Source of the DNA: Brevundimonas diminuta 3F5N
GTDB lineage: Bacteria; Pseudomonadota; Alphaproteobacteria; Caulobacterales; Caulobacteraceae
Assembly: GCF_900163625.1 (NCBI RefSeq)
Contig: NZ_FUIE01000065.1
Location: 1 to 64,000, forward strand
DNA: 64,000 nucleotides
Reading direction: 5' to 3'
The translations under genes and the position numbers were made by a program. Shown here in pieces: positions 15,458 through 24,000 of the stretch (positions are counted from its first letter, which is position 1; every line of letters starts with the position of its first letter). The notes below the pieces were generated by a model. It had not been told where the DNA came from, ran no database searches, and saw only the letters and a program-made list of their open reading frames with translations.

Positions 15458-16629
15458 TGTCCACCCTGTCATCAAACAAGAAAGTCCTGATCGCAGGCGT
15501 CGCCGCTGTCGTCCTGCTGGGCGGCGGCGCGCTGGCTCTGACGCTCACGCGGTCTGATCCGCCCGCGCCTGCCGCCGAGAAAACCGAAGTGAAAGGCGAA
15601 GCCGCAGAAGCGCCCGAGGGCGTGGTCGAACTGACCGCCGAGCAACTGCAAGCGGCGGGCATTTCCGTCGTCTCCGTCTCGCGCGGCGGGGGCGGCGAAA
15701 CGCGCCTGTCCGGCCGGGTCGAGGCCATGGTGGACGCGCGCGCCGCCGTCGGCGCCGTCGTCGGCGGAACGGTCGAGCGGGTGCTGGTCGCGCCGGGCCA
15801 GGCGGTCCGCGCAGGCCAGCCTCTGGTCAGCCTGATCAGCGGCGACGGCGCCGCCTTACGCGCCGAGATCGACGCGGCCTCGGCCGCCGCGACCGCCGCG
15901 CGTCAGGCGCACCAACGCAACCGCAATCTGGCCGATCAGGGCGTCGTCGCCCGTCAGGAGGTCGAGGCCTCGCAGGCTCAAGCCGCCAGCGCCGAGGCCA
16001 TGGCTCGCGCCGCGCGGGCGAGAGCGACGGCGGCGGGCTCGCCCAATGCGTCCGGTCGGATGAGCGTGGTCAGCCCCATCTCCGGCGTTGTCACCAATGT
16101 TCAGGTCGGTCCCGGCGGCTTCGTCGCCCAGGGCGGCGTCGTGGCCGAAGTGACCAATCCGGCGCGGGTCGAGCTGGTCTTCAACGCCCCGCCGCAACTG
16201 GCCGCCCAGGTGCGCCTCGGCTCGCACATGCGCGTCACGGGCCCGCAGGGCGAGTTCAACGCTCTGGTCACCGGCGTCGCCGCCGACGCCGGATTGCAGG
16301 ACAGCGGCGCGACCGTGATCCGCGCCCGGCCCGAAGGCGGCCGCCTGCCGCCCGCCGGATCGCCCGTCACCGGCGCTGTGGTCACGGAAGGTCAATCCGG
16401 CGGCGCCCTGACCGTGCCGTCCGAGGCGGTGCAGACGGTCGACGGCGCCACGGTGGTCTTCGTCCAGACCGGCGAAGGCTTCCGCGCCCAACCCGTGCTG
16501 GCCGGTCGTCAGGCTGGAGGCGCCACCGAGATCCTGCGCGGCCTGACCGGGACCGAAAAAGTCGCCTCGGCCAACGCCTTCCTGCTCAAGGCCGAACTGG
16601 CCAAGGGCGAAGCCGAGCACGGCCACTAA
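15457..16629 (+). CDS. czcB: CzcB-type membrane fusion protein (HlyD family)
   Basis: A 390-residue periplasmic adaptor with one N-terminal membrane anchor (VLIAGVAAVVLLGGGALALT). Order of domains: a first barrel strand (ISVVSVSRGGGGETRLSGRV), a lipoyl half (GTVERVLVAPGQAVRAGQPL), an alpha-hairpin of about 60 residues (ALRAEIDAASAAATAARQAH), the second lipoyl half (SGVVTNVQVGPGGFVAQGG), a beta-barrel and a membrane-proximal domain. The short His-containing tail (EAEHGH) may touch metal. It bridges CzcA and CzcC in the periplasm. The CzcA gene starts 12 bases downstream. Confidence 0.92.
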   Translation: MSTLSSNKKVLIAGVAAVVLLGGGALALTLTRSDPPAPAAEKTEVKGEAAEAPEGVVELTAEQLQAAGISVVSVSRGGGGETRLSGRVEAMVDARAAVGAVVGGTVERVLVAPGQAVRAGQPLVSLISGDGAALRAEIDAASAAATAARQAHQRNRNLADQGVVARQEVEASQAQAASAEAMARAARARATAAGSPNASGRMSVVSPISGVVTNVQVGPGGFVAQGGVVAEVTNPARVELVFNAPPQLAAQVRLGSHMRVTGPQGEFNALVTGVAADAGLQDSGATVIRARPEGGRLPPAGSPVTGAVVTEGQSGGALTVPSEAVQTVDGATVVFVQTGEGFRAQPVLAGRQAGGATEILRGLTGTEKVASANAFLLKAELAKGEAEHGH

Positions 16630-16641
16630 GGGAGGGCGATC

Positions 16642-19600
16642 ATGTTCAAAATCATCATTGAGGCGTCCGTCCGCTTCCGCTGGTTCATCGTCCTGGCCAC
16701 GACGCTGGTCGCGGCGTGGGGGCTGTTCCAGCTGACCAAACTGCCGATCGACGCCGTGCCGGACATCACCAACCGCCAGGTGCAGATCAACACCGTGGCC
16801 CCGGCCCTGGCCCCCGAACAGATGGAGCGTCAGGTCACCTACCCGCTGGAAACAGCGATGGCGGGCATTCCGGGGATACAGAGCACCCGCTCCCTGACCC
16901 GCAACGGCTTCAGTCAGGTGACCGTCATCTTCACCGACGCCACCGACATCTACTTCGCCCGCCAGCAGGTGGCCGAGCGGATGGGACAGGCGCGAGACAA
17001 GCTGCCCGAGGGCGTCGAACCGGCGCTTTCGCCCATCACCACAGGCCTGGGCGAAGTCCTGATGTGGACGGTCGACCTGAAGCCTTTCGACGCCAAGACG
17101 GCGCGGGCGGGGCGCCCCGGCTGGCAACCCGACGGCGCCTATCTGACACCCGAGGGCGAGCGGCTGGACACGCCGCAGGCGCGGGCCACCTATCTGCGCA
17201 CCGTGCAGGACTGGATCATCGCGCCCCGGATGCGGACCGCGCCCGGTCTGGCGGGCGTCGACGTCAACGGCGGCTATGTGAAGGAATACGCCGTCCGCCC
17301 CGATCCGGCGCGACTGGCCGGCTATGGCCTCAGCCTGAACGACCTGATCCAGGCGTTGGACCGGGCCAATACGCAAGCGGGCGCGGGCTATATCCAGCGC
17401 GCGGGCGAGGCCCTGACCGTGCGTACCGACGCCCTGGCCCAGACGGTTGAGGATCTGGCCCAGGCGCCCGTGGCCAACCGCAACGGTCTGGTGGTCCGGG
17501 TCGCCGATGTGGCGACTGTCGAGATCGGCCAGGCGCCACGTCTGGGCGGGGCCAGCCGCGACGGCCATGAGGCGGTCATCGGCACCGCCCTGATGCTGGC
17601 GGGCGAGAACAGCCGCACCGTGGCCCAGGCCTCCGCCGAACGGCTGGAGCAGATCAGCGCCAGCCTGCCGCCCGACATCGTGGCCGAGCCGGTGCTGAAC
17701 CGCAGCGCCCTGGTCAACTCCACCATCAAGACGGTGGCCAAAAATCTGACCGAGGGGGCCCTGCTGGTCATCGTCGTGCTGTTCCTGTTGCTGGGGAACA
17801 TCCGCGCGGCGACGATCACGGCCCTGATGATCCCGATCAGCTTCCTGTTCGCGGTCATCGGCATGAACCGCTTCGGCATCAGCGGAAACCTGATGAGCCT
17901 GGGCGCGCTGGACTTCGGCCTGCTGGTCGACGGCGCCGTGGTGGTGGTCGAGAACACCCTGCTGCGGCTGGGCCAGAAGCGCGCCGATCTGGGCCGCGCC
18001 CTGACCCGCAACGAACGCCTTGGCGTCGCCGCCAGCGCCGCGCGCCAGATGGTCAAGCCCGCCGCCTTCGGCCAGCTAATCATCCTGCTGGTCTTCACCC
18101 CCCTGCTGATGCTGGAGGGGGTCGAGGGCAAGACCTTCATCCCCATGGGCGCCACGGTCATGCTGGCCCTGGTCGGCGCCTTCATCTTCTCCTTCACCTT
18201 CGTCCCGGCGATGACCGCCCTGCTGGTCAAGGAGCCCAAGACCGTCCACGTCGATGAGAACGGCGAGGCGGAAGAGCATGAGACCTTCCTGCTGCGCCAC
18301 GCGCGTCGCTGGATCGAACCGGCCATCCGCGCCGCCGTCTCGCATCCGAAGACGGTGCTGGCCTCGGCCTTCGGCGCCCTGCTGGTCGGCGCTCTGGCCT
18401 TCACCCTGCTGGGACGCGAGTTCATTCCGACGCTGGACGAAGGCGACATCGCCATGCAGGCGCTGCGCGTGCCCTCGGCCTCGCTGGAGCAGTCCCTAGT
18501 CATGCAGATGGCGCTGGAGCGGGCCATCAAGGCCCAGCCCGAGGTGAAGACCGTCTTCTCGCGCACCGGCACGGCTGAGGCGGCGGTGGACCCCATGCCG
18601 CCGAACATCTCCGACGCCGTCATCGTGCTGAAGAAACGCAAGGAATGGCCCGATCCGCGCCTGCCGAAGGAAGAGCTGATCGCCCGTATCGAAAAGGCCG
18701 CCTCGACCCAACTGGGCAACGCCTTCGAGTTCAGCCAGCCGATCGAGCTGCGCTTCAACGAGCTGATCTCGGGGGTCCGAACCGATCTGGCGGTCATGGT
18801 CTATGGCGACGACTTCGCCCAGCTTCAGAAGACGGCGGATCAGGTCGCCAACGCCCTGCGCGACACGTCCGGCTCGGCCGACGTGCGGGTGGAGCAGGCA
18901 TCCGGCCTGCCGACCCTGACGGTCAGCGTAGACCGCTTCGCCGCCGCCAACTACGGCCTGTCGGCGGCGGACGTGTCCGAAGCCGTCTCGGCTGCCATCG
19001 GCGGCGCCGAGGCGGGTCAGATCTTCGAGGGCGACCGCCGCTTCGACGTGGTGGTCCGCCTGTCGGACGCCGAACGGAACGACCCCGCCGCCCTGAACGC
19101 CCTGCCCGTCACCACCGCCAGCGGCGTGACCATCCCCCTGTCCTCGGTCGCCCGCATTCAGGTGAAGGAGGGCCAAAACCAGATCAGCCGCAACGACGGC
19201 AGCCGCCGCATGGTGGTTCAGGCCAATGTGCGCGGCCGCGATCTGGGCGGCTTCGTCGCCGACGCCCAGAAACAGGTCGATCAGCAGGTCAGCCTGCCCG
19301 CAGGCTATTCGCTGAAATGGGGCGGCCAGTTCGAGAACCTGAAGCGGGCCGAGCAGCGGCTGGGTCTGGTCATCCCCGTGGTCTTCGTCCTGATCGGCAT
19401 CCTGCTGTTCATGGCGTTGGGCTCGTTCGCGGAGGCTGGGCTGGTGTTCGCCTGCGTTCCTCTGGCGCTGGTCGGCGGTGCGCTGTCGCTGTTGCTGAGG
19501 GGAATGCCCTTCTCGGTATCCGCAGCGGTCGGCTTCATCGCCGTGTCCGGGGTCGCGACCCTGAACGGTCTGGTGCTGATGCAGGCCATCCGCGAGCGGC

Positions 19601-19863
19601 TTCAGGCGGGTCAGGCCCCGCGAGACGCCGCCCTGTTCGGCGCCTTCAGCCGTCTGCGCGCGGTGCTGACCACCGCCCTGGTGGCCATCGTCGGCTTCAT
19701 CCCCATGGCCATCGCCACCGGGGCGGGCGCCGAGGTGCAGAAGCCGTTGGCGACCGTGGTCATCGGCGGCCTTCTGACCGCCACCGCCCTGACGCTGCTC
19801 GTCCTGCCGACGTTCGCAGCCAAGGCCGTCAAACACCGCAAGGCGGAAGGCGTAGAGGAATGA
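16642..19863 (+). CDS. czcA: CzcA-type heavy-metal RND efflux pump
   Basis: A 1073-residue inner-membrane proton/cation antiporter of the HME-RND family, of full length. Twelve transmembrane segments and two large periplasmic loops are evident. TM4 carries DFGLLVDGAVVVVEN, the signature of pumps for Zn, Co, Cd or Ni; Cu/Ag pumps of the CusA type have a different motif here. Other landmarks are KLPIDAVPDITNRQVQINT near the N-terminus and GREFIPTLDEGDIAMQ after TM7. A strong ribosome site (AAGGGAGGGCG) precedes the ATG. Zn/Co/Cd export is the best estimate; the motif does not fix which metal dominates. Confidence 0.95.
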   Translation: MFKIIIEASVRFRWFIVLATTLVAAWGLFQLTKLPIDAVPDITNRQVQINTVAPALAPEQMERQVTYPLETAMAGIPGIQSTRSLTRNGFSQVTVIFTDATDIYFARQQVAERMGQARDKLPEGVEPALSPITTGLGEVLMWTVDLKPFDAKTARAGRPGWQPDGAYLTPEGERLDTPQARATYLRTVQDWIIAPRMRTAPGLAGVDVNGGYVKEYAVRPDPARLAGYGLSLNDLIQALDRANTQAGAGYIQRAGEALTVRTDALAQTVEDLAQAPVANRNGLVVRVADVATVEIGQAPRLGGASRDGHEAVIGTALMLAGENSRTVAQASAERLEQISASLPPDIVAEPVLNRSALVNSTIKTVAKNLTEGALLVIVVLFLLLGNIRAATITALMIPISFLFAVIGMNRFGISGNLMSLGALDFGLLVDGAVVVVENTLLRLGQKRADLGRALTRNERLGVAASAARQMVKPAAFGQLIILLVFTPLLMLEGVEGKTFIPMGATVMLALVGAFIFSFTFVPAMTALLVKEPKTVHVDENGEAEEHETFLLRHARRWIEPAIRAAVSHPKTVLASAFGALLVGALAFTLLGREFIPTLDEGDIAMQALRVPSASLEQSLVMQMALERAIKAQPEVKTVFSRTGTAEAAVDPMPPNISDAVIVLKKRKEWPDPRLPKEELIARIEKAASTQLGNAFEFSQPIELRFNELISGVRTDLAVMVYGDDFAQLQKTADQVANALRDTSGSADVRVEQASGLPTLTVSVDRFAAANYGLSAADVSEAVSAAIGGAEAGQIFEGDRRFDVVVRLSDAERNDPAALNALPVTTASGVTIPLSSVARIQVKEGQNQISRNDGSRRMVVQANVRGRDLGGFVADAQKQVDQQVSLPAGYSLKWGGQFENLKRAEQRLGLVIPVVFVLIGILLFMALGSFAEAGLVFACVPLALVGGALSLLLRGMPFSVSAAVGFIAVSGVATLNGLVLMQAIRERLQAGQAPRDAALFGAFSRLRAVLTTALVAIVGFIPMAIATGAGAEVQKPLATVVIGGLLTATALTLLVLPTFAAKAVKHRKAEGVEE

Positions 19864-20477
19864 GCGGATCTCATCATGGAGAGGGACTTCAGCGCCGCAC
19901 CCTGCTGATCGTTCTGGTGCTGAACGCCCTGCTGTTCGTGGTGCTCGGACTCGGCGGCCTGTTCGCCGAGTCCAGCGCCCTGCTGGCGAACGCCGCCGAC
20001 AACGGCTCGGACGCGATCGTCTATCTGATCAGCTTCCTGGCGGTCGGACGGGCGATGGCGTGGAAACGCGGAGCCGCCCGGCTGTCGGGGATCATGCTGC
20101 TGATCTTCGCCGCCGGGGTGCTGATCGACGTCGGGCGGCGCTGGATCGTCGGGACCGAGCCGGTCGGCTGGACCATGATGGGCCTGGCCGTCATGGCGGC
20201 GGTGGTGAACCTGATCTGCCTGATGCTGATCCGACGTCAGGGGACGGACGACGTCAACATGCGCGCGGCCGAAACCTTCAGCTTCAATGACTTCGCCTCG
20301 AACGGCGGCATCCTGATCGCCGGGGGTCTGGTCATGGCGCTGAACCAGGCCTGGCCAGACCTGGTGGTCGGGCTGATCGTGGCGGCCATCGCGGTGAAGG
20401 GCGGCGTCGACATCCTCAAGGACGCCCGCGAGAGCCAGCCCGCTTCGCAAGAGACCGAGGCGGATGTCGAAGCCTGA
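19860..20477 (+). CDS. Short cation diffusion facilitator (CzcD-like) transporter
   Basis: A 205-residue membrane protein that overlaps the CzcA stop by four bases (ATGA) and so belongs to the same operon. It has five to six transmembrane segments. Zinc-site-like residues include NAADNGSDAIVYLISF in TM2 and FNDFASNGGILIAGG in TM5, where canonical CDF proteins have HxxxD. It lacks the usual cytoplasmic C-terminal domain (family length is about 300), ending in a short acidic tail (SQETEADVEA). It probably moves cytosolic divalent metal to the periplasm for CzcCBA. Some of its motif positions differ from canonical CDF, so the transported ion is uncertain. Confidence 0.8.
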   Translation: MSGSHHGEGLQRRTLLIVLVLNALLFVVLGLGGLFAESSALLANAADNGSDAIVYLISFLAVGRAMAWKRGAARLSGIMLLIFAAGVLIDVGRRWIVGTEPVGWTMMGLAVMAAVVNLICLMLIRRQGTDDVNMRAAETFSFNDFASNGGILIAGGLVMALNQAWPDLVVGLIVAAIAVKGGVDILKDARESQPASQETEADVEA

Positions 20478-20480
20478 ACC

Positions 20481-20520
20481 GTCGCGGGCAAGCCGGAGAG
20501 ACCCTGTGCTTGCCCGCGAC
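20481..20520 (+). terminator. Stem-loop after the czc operon
   Basis: A perfect 12-bp inverted repeat (GTCGCGGGCAAG and CTTGCCCGCGAC) with a 16-base loop starts four bases after the CDF stop. No T-run follows, so it may be a weak terminator or a 3' stabilising stem. It separates the czc operon from ku. Confidence 0.5.
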
Positions 20521-20569
20521 AGCGAACATATGTCCTCGCCGGGCATTTAGCCTGTCGAGGAGAACCGAC

Positions 20570-21415
20570 ATGGCCGCTCGCCCGACATGGCAAGGACACC
20601 TGAAGCTGTCACTGGTCACCTGCCCGGTCGCGCTCTACACCGCGACGACCAGCGCCGCCGACGTGCGCTTCCATTTGATCAATCCCGACACCCACAACCG
20701 CATCCGCATGGTGCCGACCGATCCCGACGCCGGCCCGGTGGAGCGTAGTCACCTGGTGCGCGGCTATGAGGTGTCCAAGGACGAATACGCCCTGTTCGAC
20801 GACGCCGATTTCGACCAGGTGCGACTGGACAGCACCAAGACCATCGCCATCGACAAGTTCGTGGACGAGTCCGACATCGACCGCCTGTATTGGGACGATC
20901 CCTTCTTCGTCGTTCCCGAAAAGGGTGCGGGCGTCGAGGCCTTCGTCGTGATCCGCGACGCCATGCAGAAACAGGGCAAGGTGGCGTTGGGCCAGCTTGT
21001 CCTGCGCGGCAAGGAACGCCAGCTGGCGCTGGAGGTGCGCGGCAAGGGTCTGCTGGCCTACACCCTGCGCGCCCATGACGAGGTGCGCGACGCCGACGAC
21101 TATTTCGACGACATTCCGAAGGTGAAGGCCGACGCCGACATGGTCGAGATCGCCGCCCGCATCATCGCCCAGAAGGAGGCTGACTTCGATCCCACCGCCT
21201 TCAAGGACCGCTACGACGACGCCCTGCGCGAGATGATCAAGGCCAAGACCAAGGGCGGCAAGGGCCTGGTCGACGTGGCCGAGCCGGACGACACCAATGT
21301 CATCGACCTGATGGCGGCGCTGAAGAACAGTCTGAAGGGTTCGGCGGGCGGGGCCCGCAAGCCGGCGGCCAAGAAATCAGCGTCGAAACCAGCGCAGCGC
21401 AAGAAGACCGCCTGA
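20570..21415 (+). CDS. ku: Ku DNA end-binding protein (NHEJ)
   Basis: A 281-residue bacterial Ku that encircles broken DNA ends as a homodimer and recruits LigD. The beta-barrel core is clear (WQGHLKLSLVTCPVALYTAT, HLINPDTHNRIRM, VRGYEVSKDEYALFDDADFD, DPFFVVPEKGAGVEAFVVIR). The Lys-rich C-terminal tail (AKKSASKPAQRKKTA) is the DNA-binding extension seen in many Ku proteins. I use the ATG at 20570 because it has a GAGGAG ribosome site and begins MAARPTWQG as in homologues. It converges tail-to-tail with ligD with three bases between the stops. Confidence 0.96.
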   Translation: MAARPTWQGHLKLSLVTCPVALYTATTSAADVRFHLINPDTHNRIRMVPTDPDAGPVERSHLVRGYEVSKDEYALFDDADFDQVRLDSTKTIAIDKFVDESDIDRLYWDDPFFVVPEKGAGVEAFVVIRDAMQKQGKVALGQLVLRGKERQLALEVRGKGLLAYTLRAHDEVRDADDYFDDIPKVKADADMVEIAARIIAQKEADFDPTAFKDRYDDALREMIKAKTKGGKGLVDVAEPDDTNVIDLMAALKNSLKGSAGGARKPAAKKSASKPAQRKKTA

Positions 21416-21418
21416 GCG

Positions 21419-23950
21419 TCAGTCCACGCCCATCTTGCGCAAAGCCGGCCTAAGACCGACGGCGGCGGCGCGGAAATCGGCCCAGGGATCGGGCAGCTCA
21501 AGCAGTTCGGGCCAGACCCAAAGATTGTAGTCGGCGGGCCTCAACCCCGGCTTCACCTGCTCCCAAGACAGGGGAAAGGCGATCCCCGCCCCCGGCCGCG
21601 CGCGCGGCGACCAGGGCGCCACGGCGGTCGCCATCCGGCCGTTGCGCAGATAGTCGATGAAGATCTTTCCGCCCCGCGCCTTCTTGGCCAGGGTTGTGGT
21701 GAAACGGTCCGGCGCCTCGGCCCTGATCGCCTCGGACACGGCCTTGGCGAAAGCCTTGTTCTGCTCCCAGGTCACACGAGAACGGCCGTCGGCGCGGATC
21801 GGCACGACCACATGAAGGCCCTTGCCGCCCGTCGTCTTGACGAAGGGGTTGAGGCCCACCCCTTCGAGTTTCGCCTTCACCACGCCGGATGCGGCGATCA
21901 CATCGTCGAAGTCCAACCCCTCGTCGGGATCGAGGTCGAAGGTGATCTGCTCAGGCGTTTCGGGATCGCCCGGCTTGCAGCCCCAGGGGTGCAGCTCCAG
22001 CCCCGCCGACTGAGCGACTGCGGCCAGGCCGCCCACATCGACTACGGCGACATAAGGGGTCCGCGCCTTGACGTCGATCAGCTTCAGCCGAGGGTTCGCC
22101 CCGGTCATGGCGTGACGCTGGAAGAAGGTCTCGCCTTCGATGCCGTCCGGGGCGCGGATGATGGAAGTGGGCCGGTCGGCCACATGGGGCAGAAGGCGCT
22201 CGGCCGCCGCCTCATAGTAGCGCGCCAGGTCGGCCTTGGTGATGGGCGGTCGGCCTCCGCTCGCCGGCCACAGCACCTTGTCAGGACTGGAGATGACGAC
22301 GCCCGCCACCGTGACCTTGCCGCCTTTTTGCGATGTCGGCGGCGGCGCGGGCGGTTGAGGCGCGGCCGTGACCTCCTCGGCGCTCTTGTCGTCGCGCAAT
22401 CCCTTGAAGGCCGCCTGTCTCAGCGATCCCGCCTCGGTGTAGCCGCCATGCTCGATCTCCGCGACCAGCGCCGGCTTCACCCAGTGAATGTCCTTGCCGC
22501 CCTTGGGCGCGTCGGCGCCGACAAAGGGGCTCCTGTCCGTCGCCTCAGCCTTCAGTGCGGGGATCAGCATCCGCGTCGCCGTCTCGCCGAACCCCGTCCC
22601 GACCCGCCCCAGGTATTTCAGCCCGCCCTTCCCTCTCACCCCGACCAGCAACGACCGGAACCGACTGCCGCCCTCCGACGACCAGCCGCCGATGACCGCT
22701 TCATCGCGCCCTCGGCACTTGGACTTGACCCAGGCCGAGGAGCGCCCGGCGTGATAGGGCGCGTCCAGCTTCTTGGAGATCACGCCCTCGAGATGCATTC
22801 GACAGGCGCTTTCCAGCACGGCCTGTCCCGTCGAGGCGAAGTGTTCGACATAGCGGAGACGACCGACACCCTTGGCGCCGATCCGGTCGATATAGGCCTG
22901 CAATCGCGCCTTGCGATGCGACAGCGGCAGCTTGCGCAGATCCTCGTGGCCTTCGAACAGCAGGTCGAAGGCGAAATAGACCAACCGCCCTGTGTCGCCT
23001 TCGGATATCGCCGCCTGCAGGGCGCTGAAATCGGGCATGTGGTCGTCGTCCAGCGCGCACAGTTCGCCGTCGATCACCGCATCGGGCCAACCGGCCGCAT
23101 CCGCCGCCAGTTCGGAAAACCGGTCGTTCCAGTCCAGCCCCTTGCGAGTCCGCAGCACCGCCTGGCCGCCGCCCACGCTGATCTGCAGCCGGTACCCGTC
23201 GAACTTGATCTCATGCGCCCAACCGGCGACCGAGGGCGGATGATCGACCGCCTTGCAGAGTTGGATCGGCACGAAGGCGTGCGGCCGTTTCGTCCTTGAA
23301 GCCGCTCTGGACGCCACAGGTTTGGGCGGCGCCTTTCGCGCAGTCGGCTTGGAGGACGTCCATTGCGCGTCCTCCTCGGCGATCTGGGCCAGCGAACGGC
23401 CGGTCGTCACCGAGGCGTCGATCTCGGCCAGGGCGTCGCCTTCACCGGCGACGGCGTATTCGTCCTTCTCCTTCAGCAGCAGCCAGTTGTTGCGTTTGGA
23501 CGGCTTGCCCCGGTCGCTTTTCAGCCGGATCAGCGCCCATTTGCCCTTCAGCCGCTCGCCGTGAAGGCTCATCTTGATCTGGCCGCGCGCCCAGGCGGCC
23601 TCCAGGTCCGGCTCCTGCGGCTCCCAGGTTCCGGCGTCCCACAGCTGCACAGTGCCCGCGCCGTAATTGCCCGCCGGGATCGTCCCTTCGAAGTCGCCAT
23701 AGTCGAGCGGATGGTCTTCGACCTCGACCGCCAGGCGCTTGATCGAAGGGTCGCGCGACGGCGCCTTGGTCACGGCCCAGGACTTCAGCACCCCGTCCGC
23801 CTCGATGCGGAAGTCGTAATGCAGTCGGGTCGCCGCATGGCGCTGGATCACGAAGCGCCGCGCACCGTCTCCGGCCCGCTTGGCGCCCTTGGGTTCCGGC
23901 GTTTGCTCGAAACGCCGCTTGGCCTGATAGGTCTTCAGCTCGCCGCGCAT
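21419..23950 (-). CDS. ligD: ATP-dependent DNA ligase D (NHEJ)
   Basis: An 843-residue three-domain repair enzyme. Order is phosphoesterase, ligase, polymerase. The 3'-phosphoesterase (about 30-150) has RHAATRLHYDFRIEADG and EDHPLDYGDFEGTIPAGNYG. The ligase (about 225-520) has the lysine nucleophile in HEIKFDGYRLQ, then VIDGELCALDD and the OB part RVGTGFGETATRM. The primase-polymerase (about 550-840) has TFDLDPDEGLDFDDVI and KTTGGKGLHVVVPI. With Ku it end-processes, fills and seals double-strand breaks without a template. Lack of a shared promoter with ku suggests separate control. Confidence 0.96.
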   Translation of the reverse strand: MRGELKTYQAKRRFEQTPEPKGAKRAGDGARRFVIQRHAATRLHYDFRIEADGVLKSWAVTKAPSRDPSIKRLAVEVEDHPLDYGDFEGTIPAGNYGAGTVQLWDAGTWEPQEPDLEAAWARGQIKMSLHGERLKGKWALIRLKSDRGKPSKRNNWLLLKEKDEYAVAGEGDALAEIDASVTTGRSLAQIAEEDAQWTSSKPTARKAPPKPVASRAASRTKRPHAFVPIQLCKAVDHPPSVAGWAHEIKFDGYRLQISVGGGQAVLRTRKGLDWNDRFSELAADAAGWPDAVIDGELCALDDDHMPDFSALQAAISEGDTGRLVYFAFDLLFEGHEDLRKLPLSHRKARLQAYIDRIGAKGVGRLRYVEHFASTGQAVLESACRMHLEGVISKKLDAPYHAGRSSAWVKSKCRGRDEAVIGGWSSEGGSRFRSLLVGVRGKGGLKYLGRVGTGFGETATRMLIPALKAEATDRSPFVGADAPKGGKDIHWVKPALVAEIEHGGYTEAGSLRQAAFKGLRDDKSAEEVTAAPQPPAPPPTSQKGGKVTVAGVVISSPDKVLWPASGGRPPITKADLARYYEAAAERLLPHVADRPTSIIRAPDGIEGETFFQRHAMTGANPRLKLIDVKARTPYVAVVDVGGLAAVAQSAGLELHPWGCKPGDPETPEQITFDLDPDEGLDFDDVIAASGVVKAKLEGVGLNPFVKTTGGKGLHVVVPIRADGRSRVTWEQNKAFAKAVSEAIRAEAPDRFTTTLAKKARGGKIFIDYLRNGRMATAVAPWSPRARPGAGIAFPLSWEQVKPGLRPADYNLWVWPELLELPDPWADFRAAAVGLRPALRKMGVD

Positions 23951-24000
23951 GGGCGATTAATCCGCCCATGAGGAAACCGTTGCGCTGAGATCGGCCGCGA

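Noticed and set aside
15856-17568. A 570-codon open frame antisense to czcB/czcA
   Set aside because: His/Gly/Asp/Arg-rich composition typical of antisense frames in GC-rich genes; the opposite strand encodes clear CzcB and CzcA.
18645-20477. A 610-codon reading in which the CDF protein appears fused to a long N-terminal part
   Set aside because: The first 400 codons overlap czcA in another frame and have shadow composition; the ATG at 19860 overlapping the czcA stop is the natural start.
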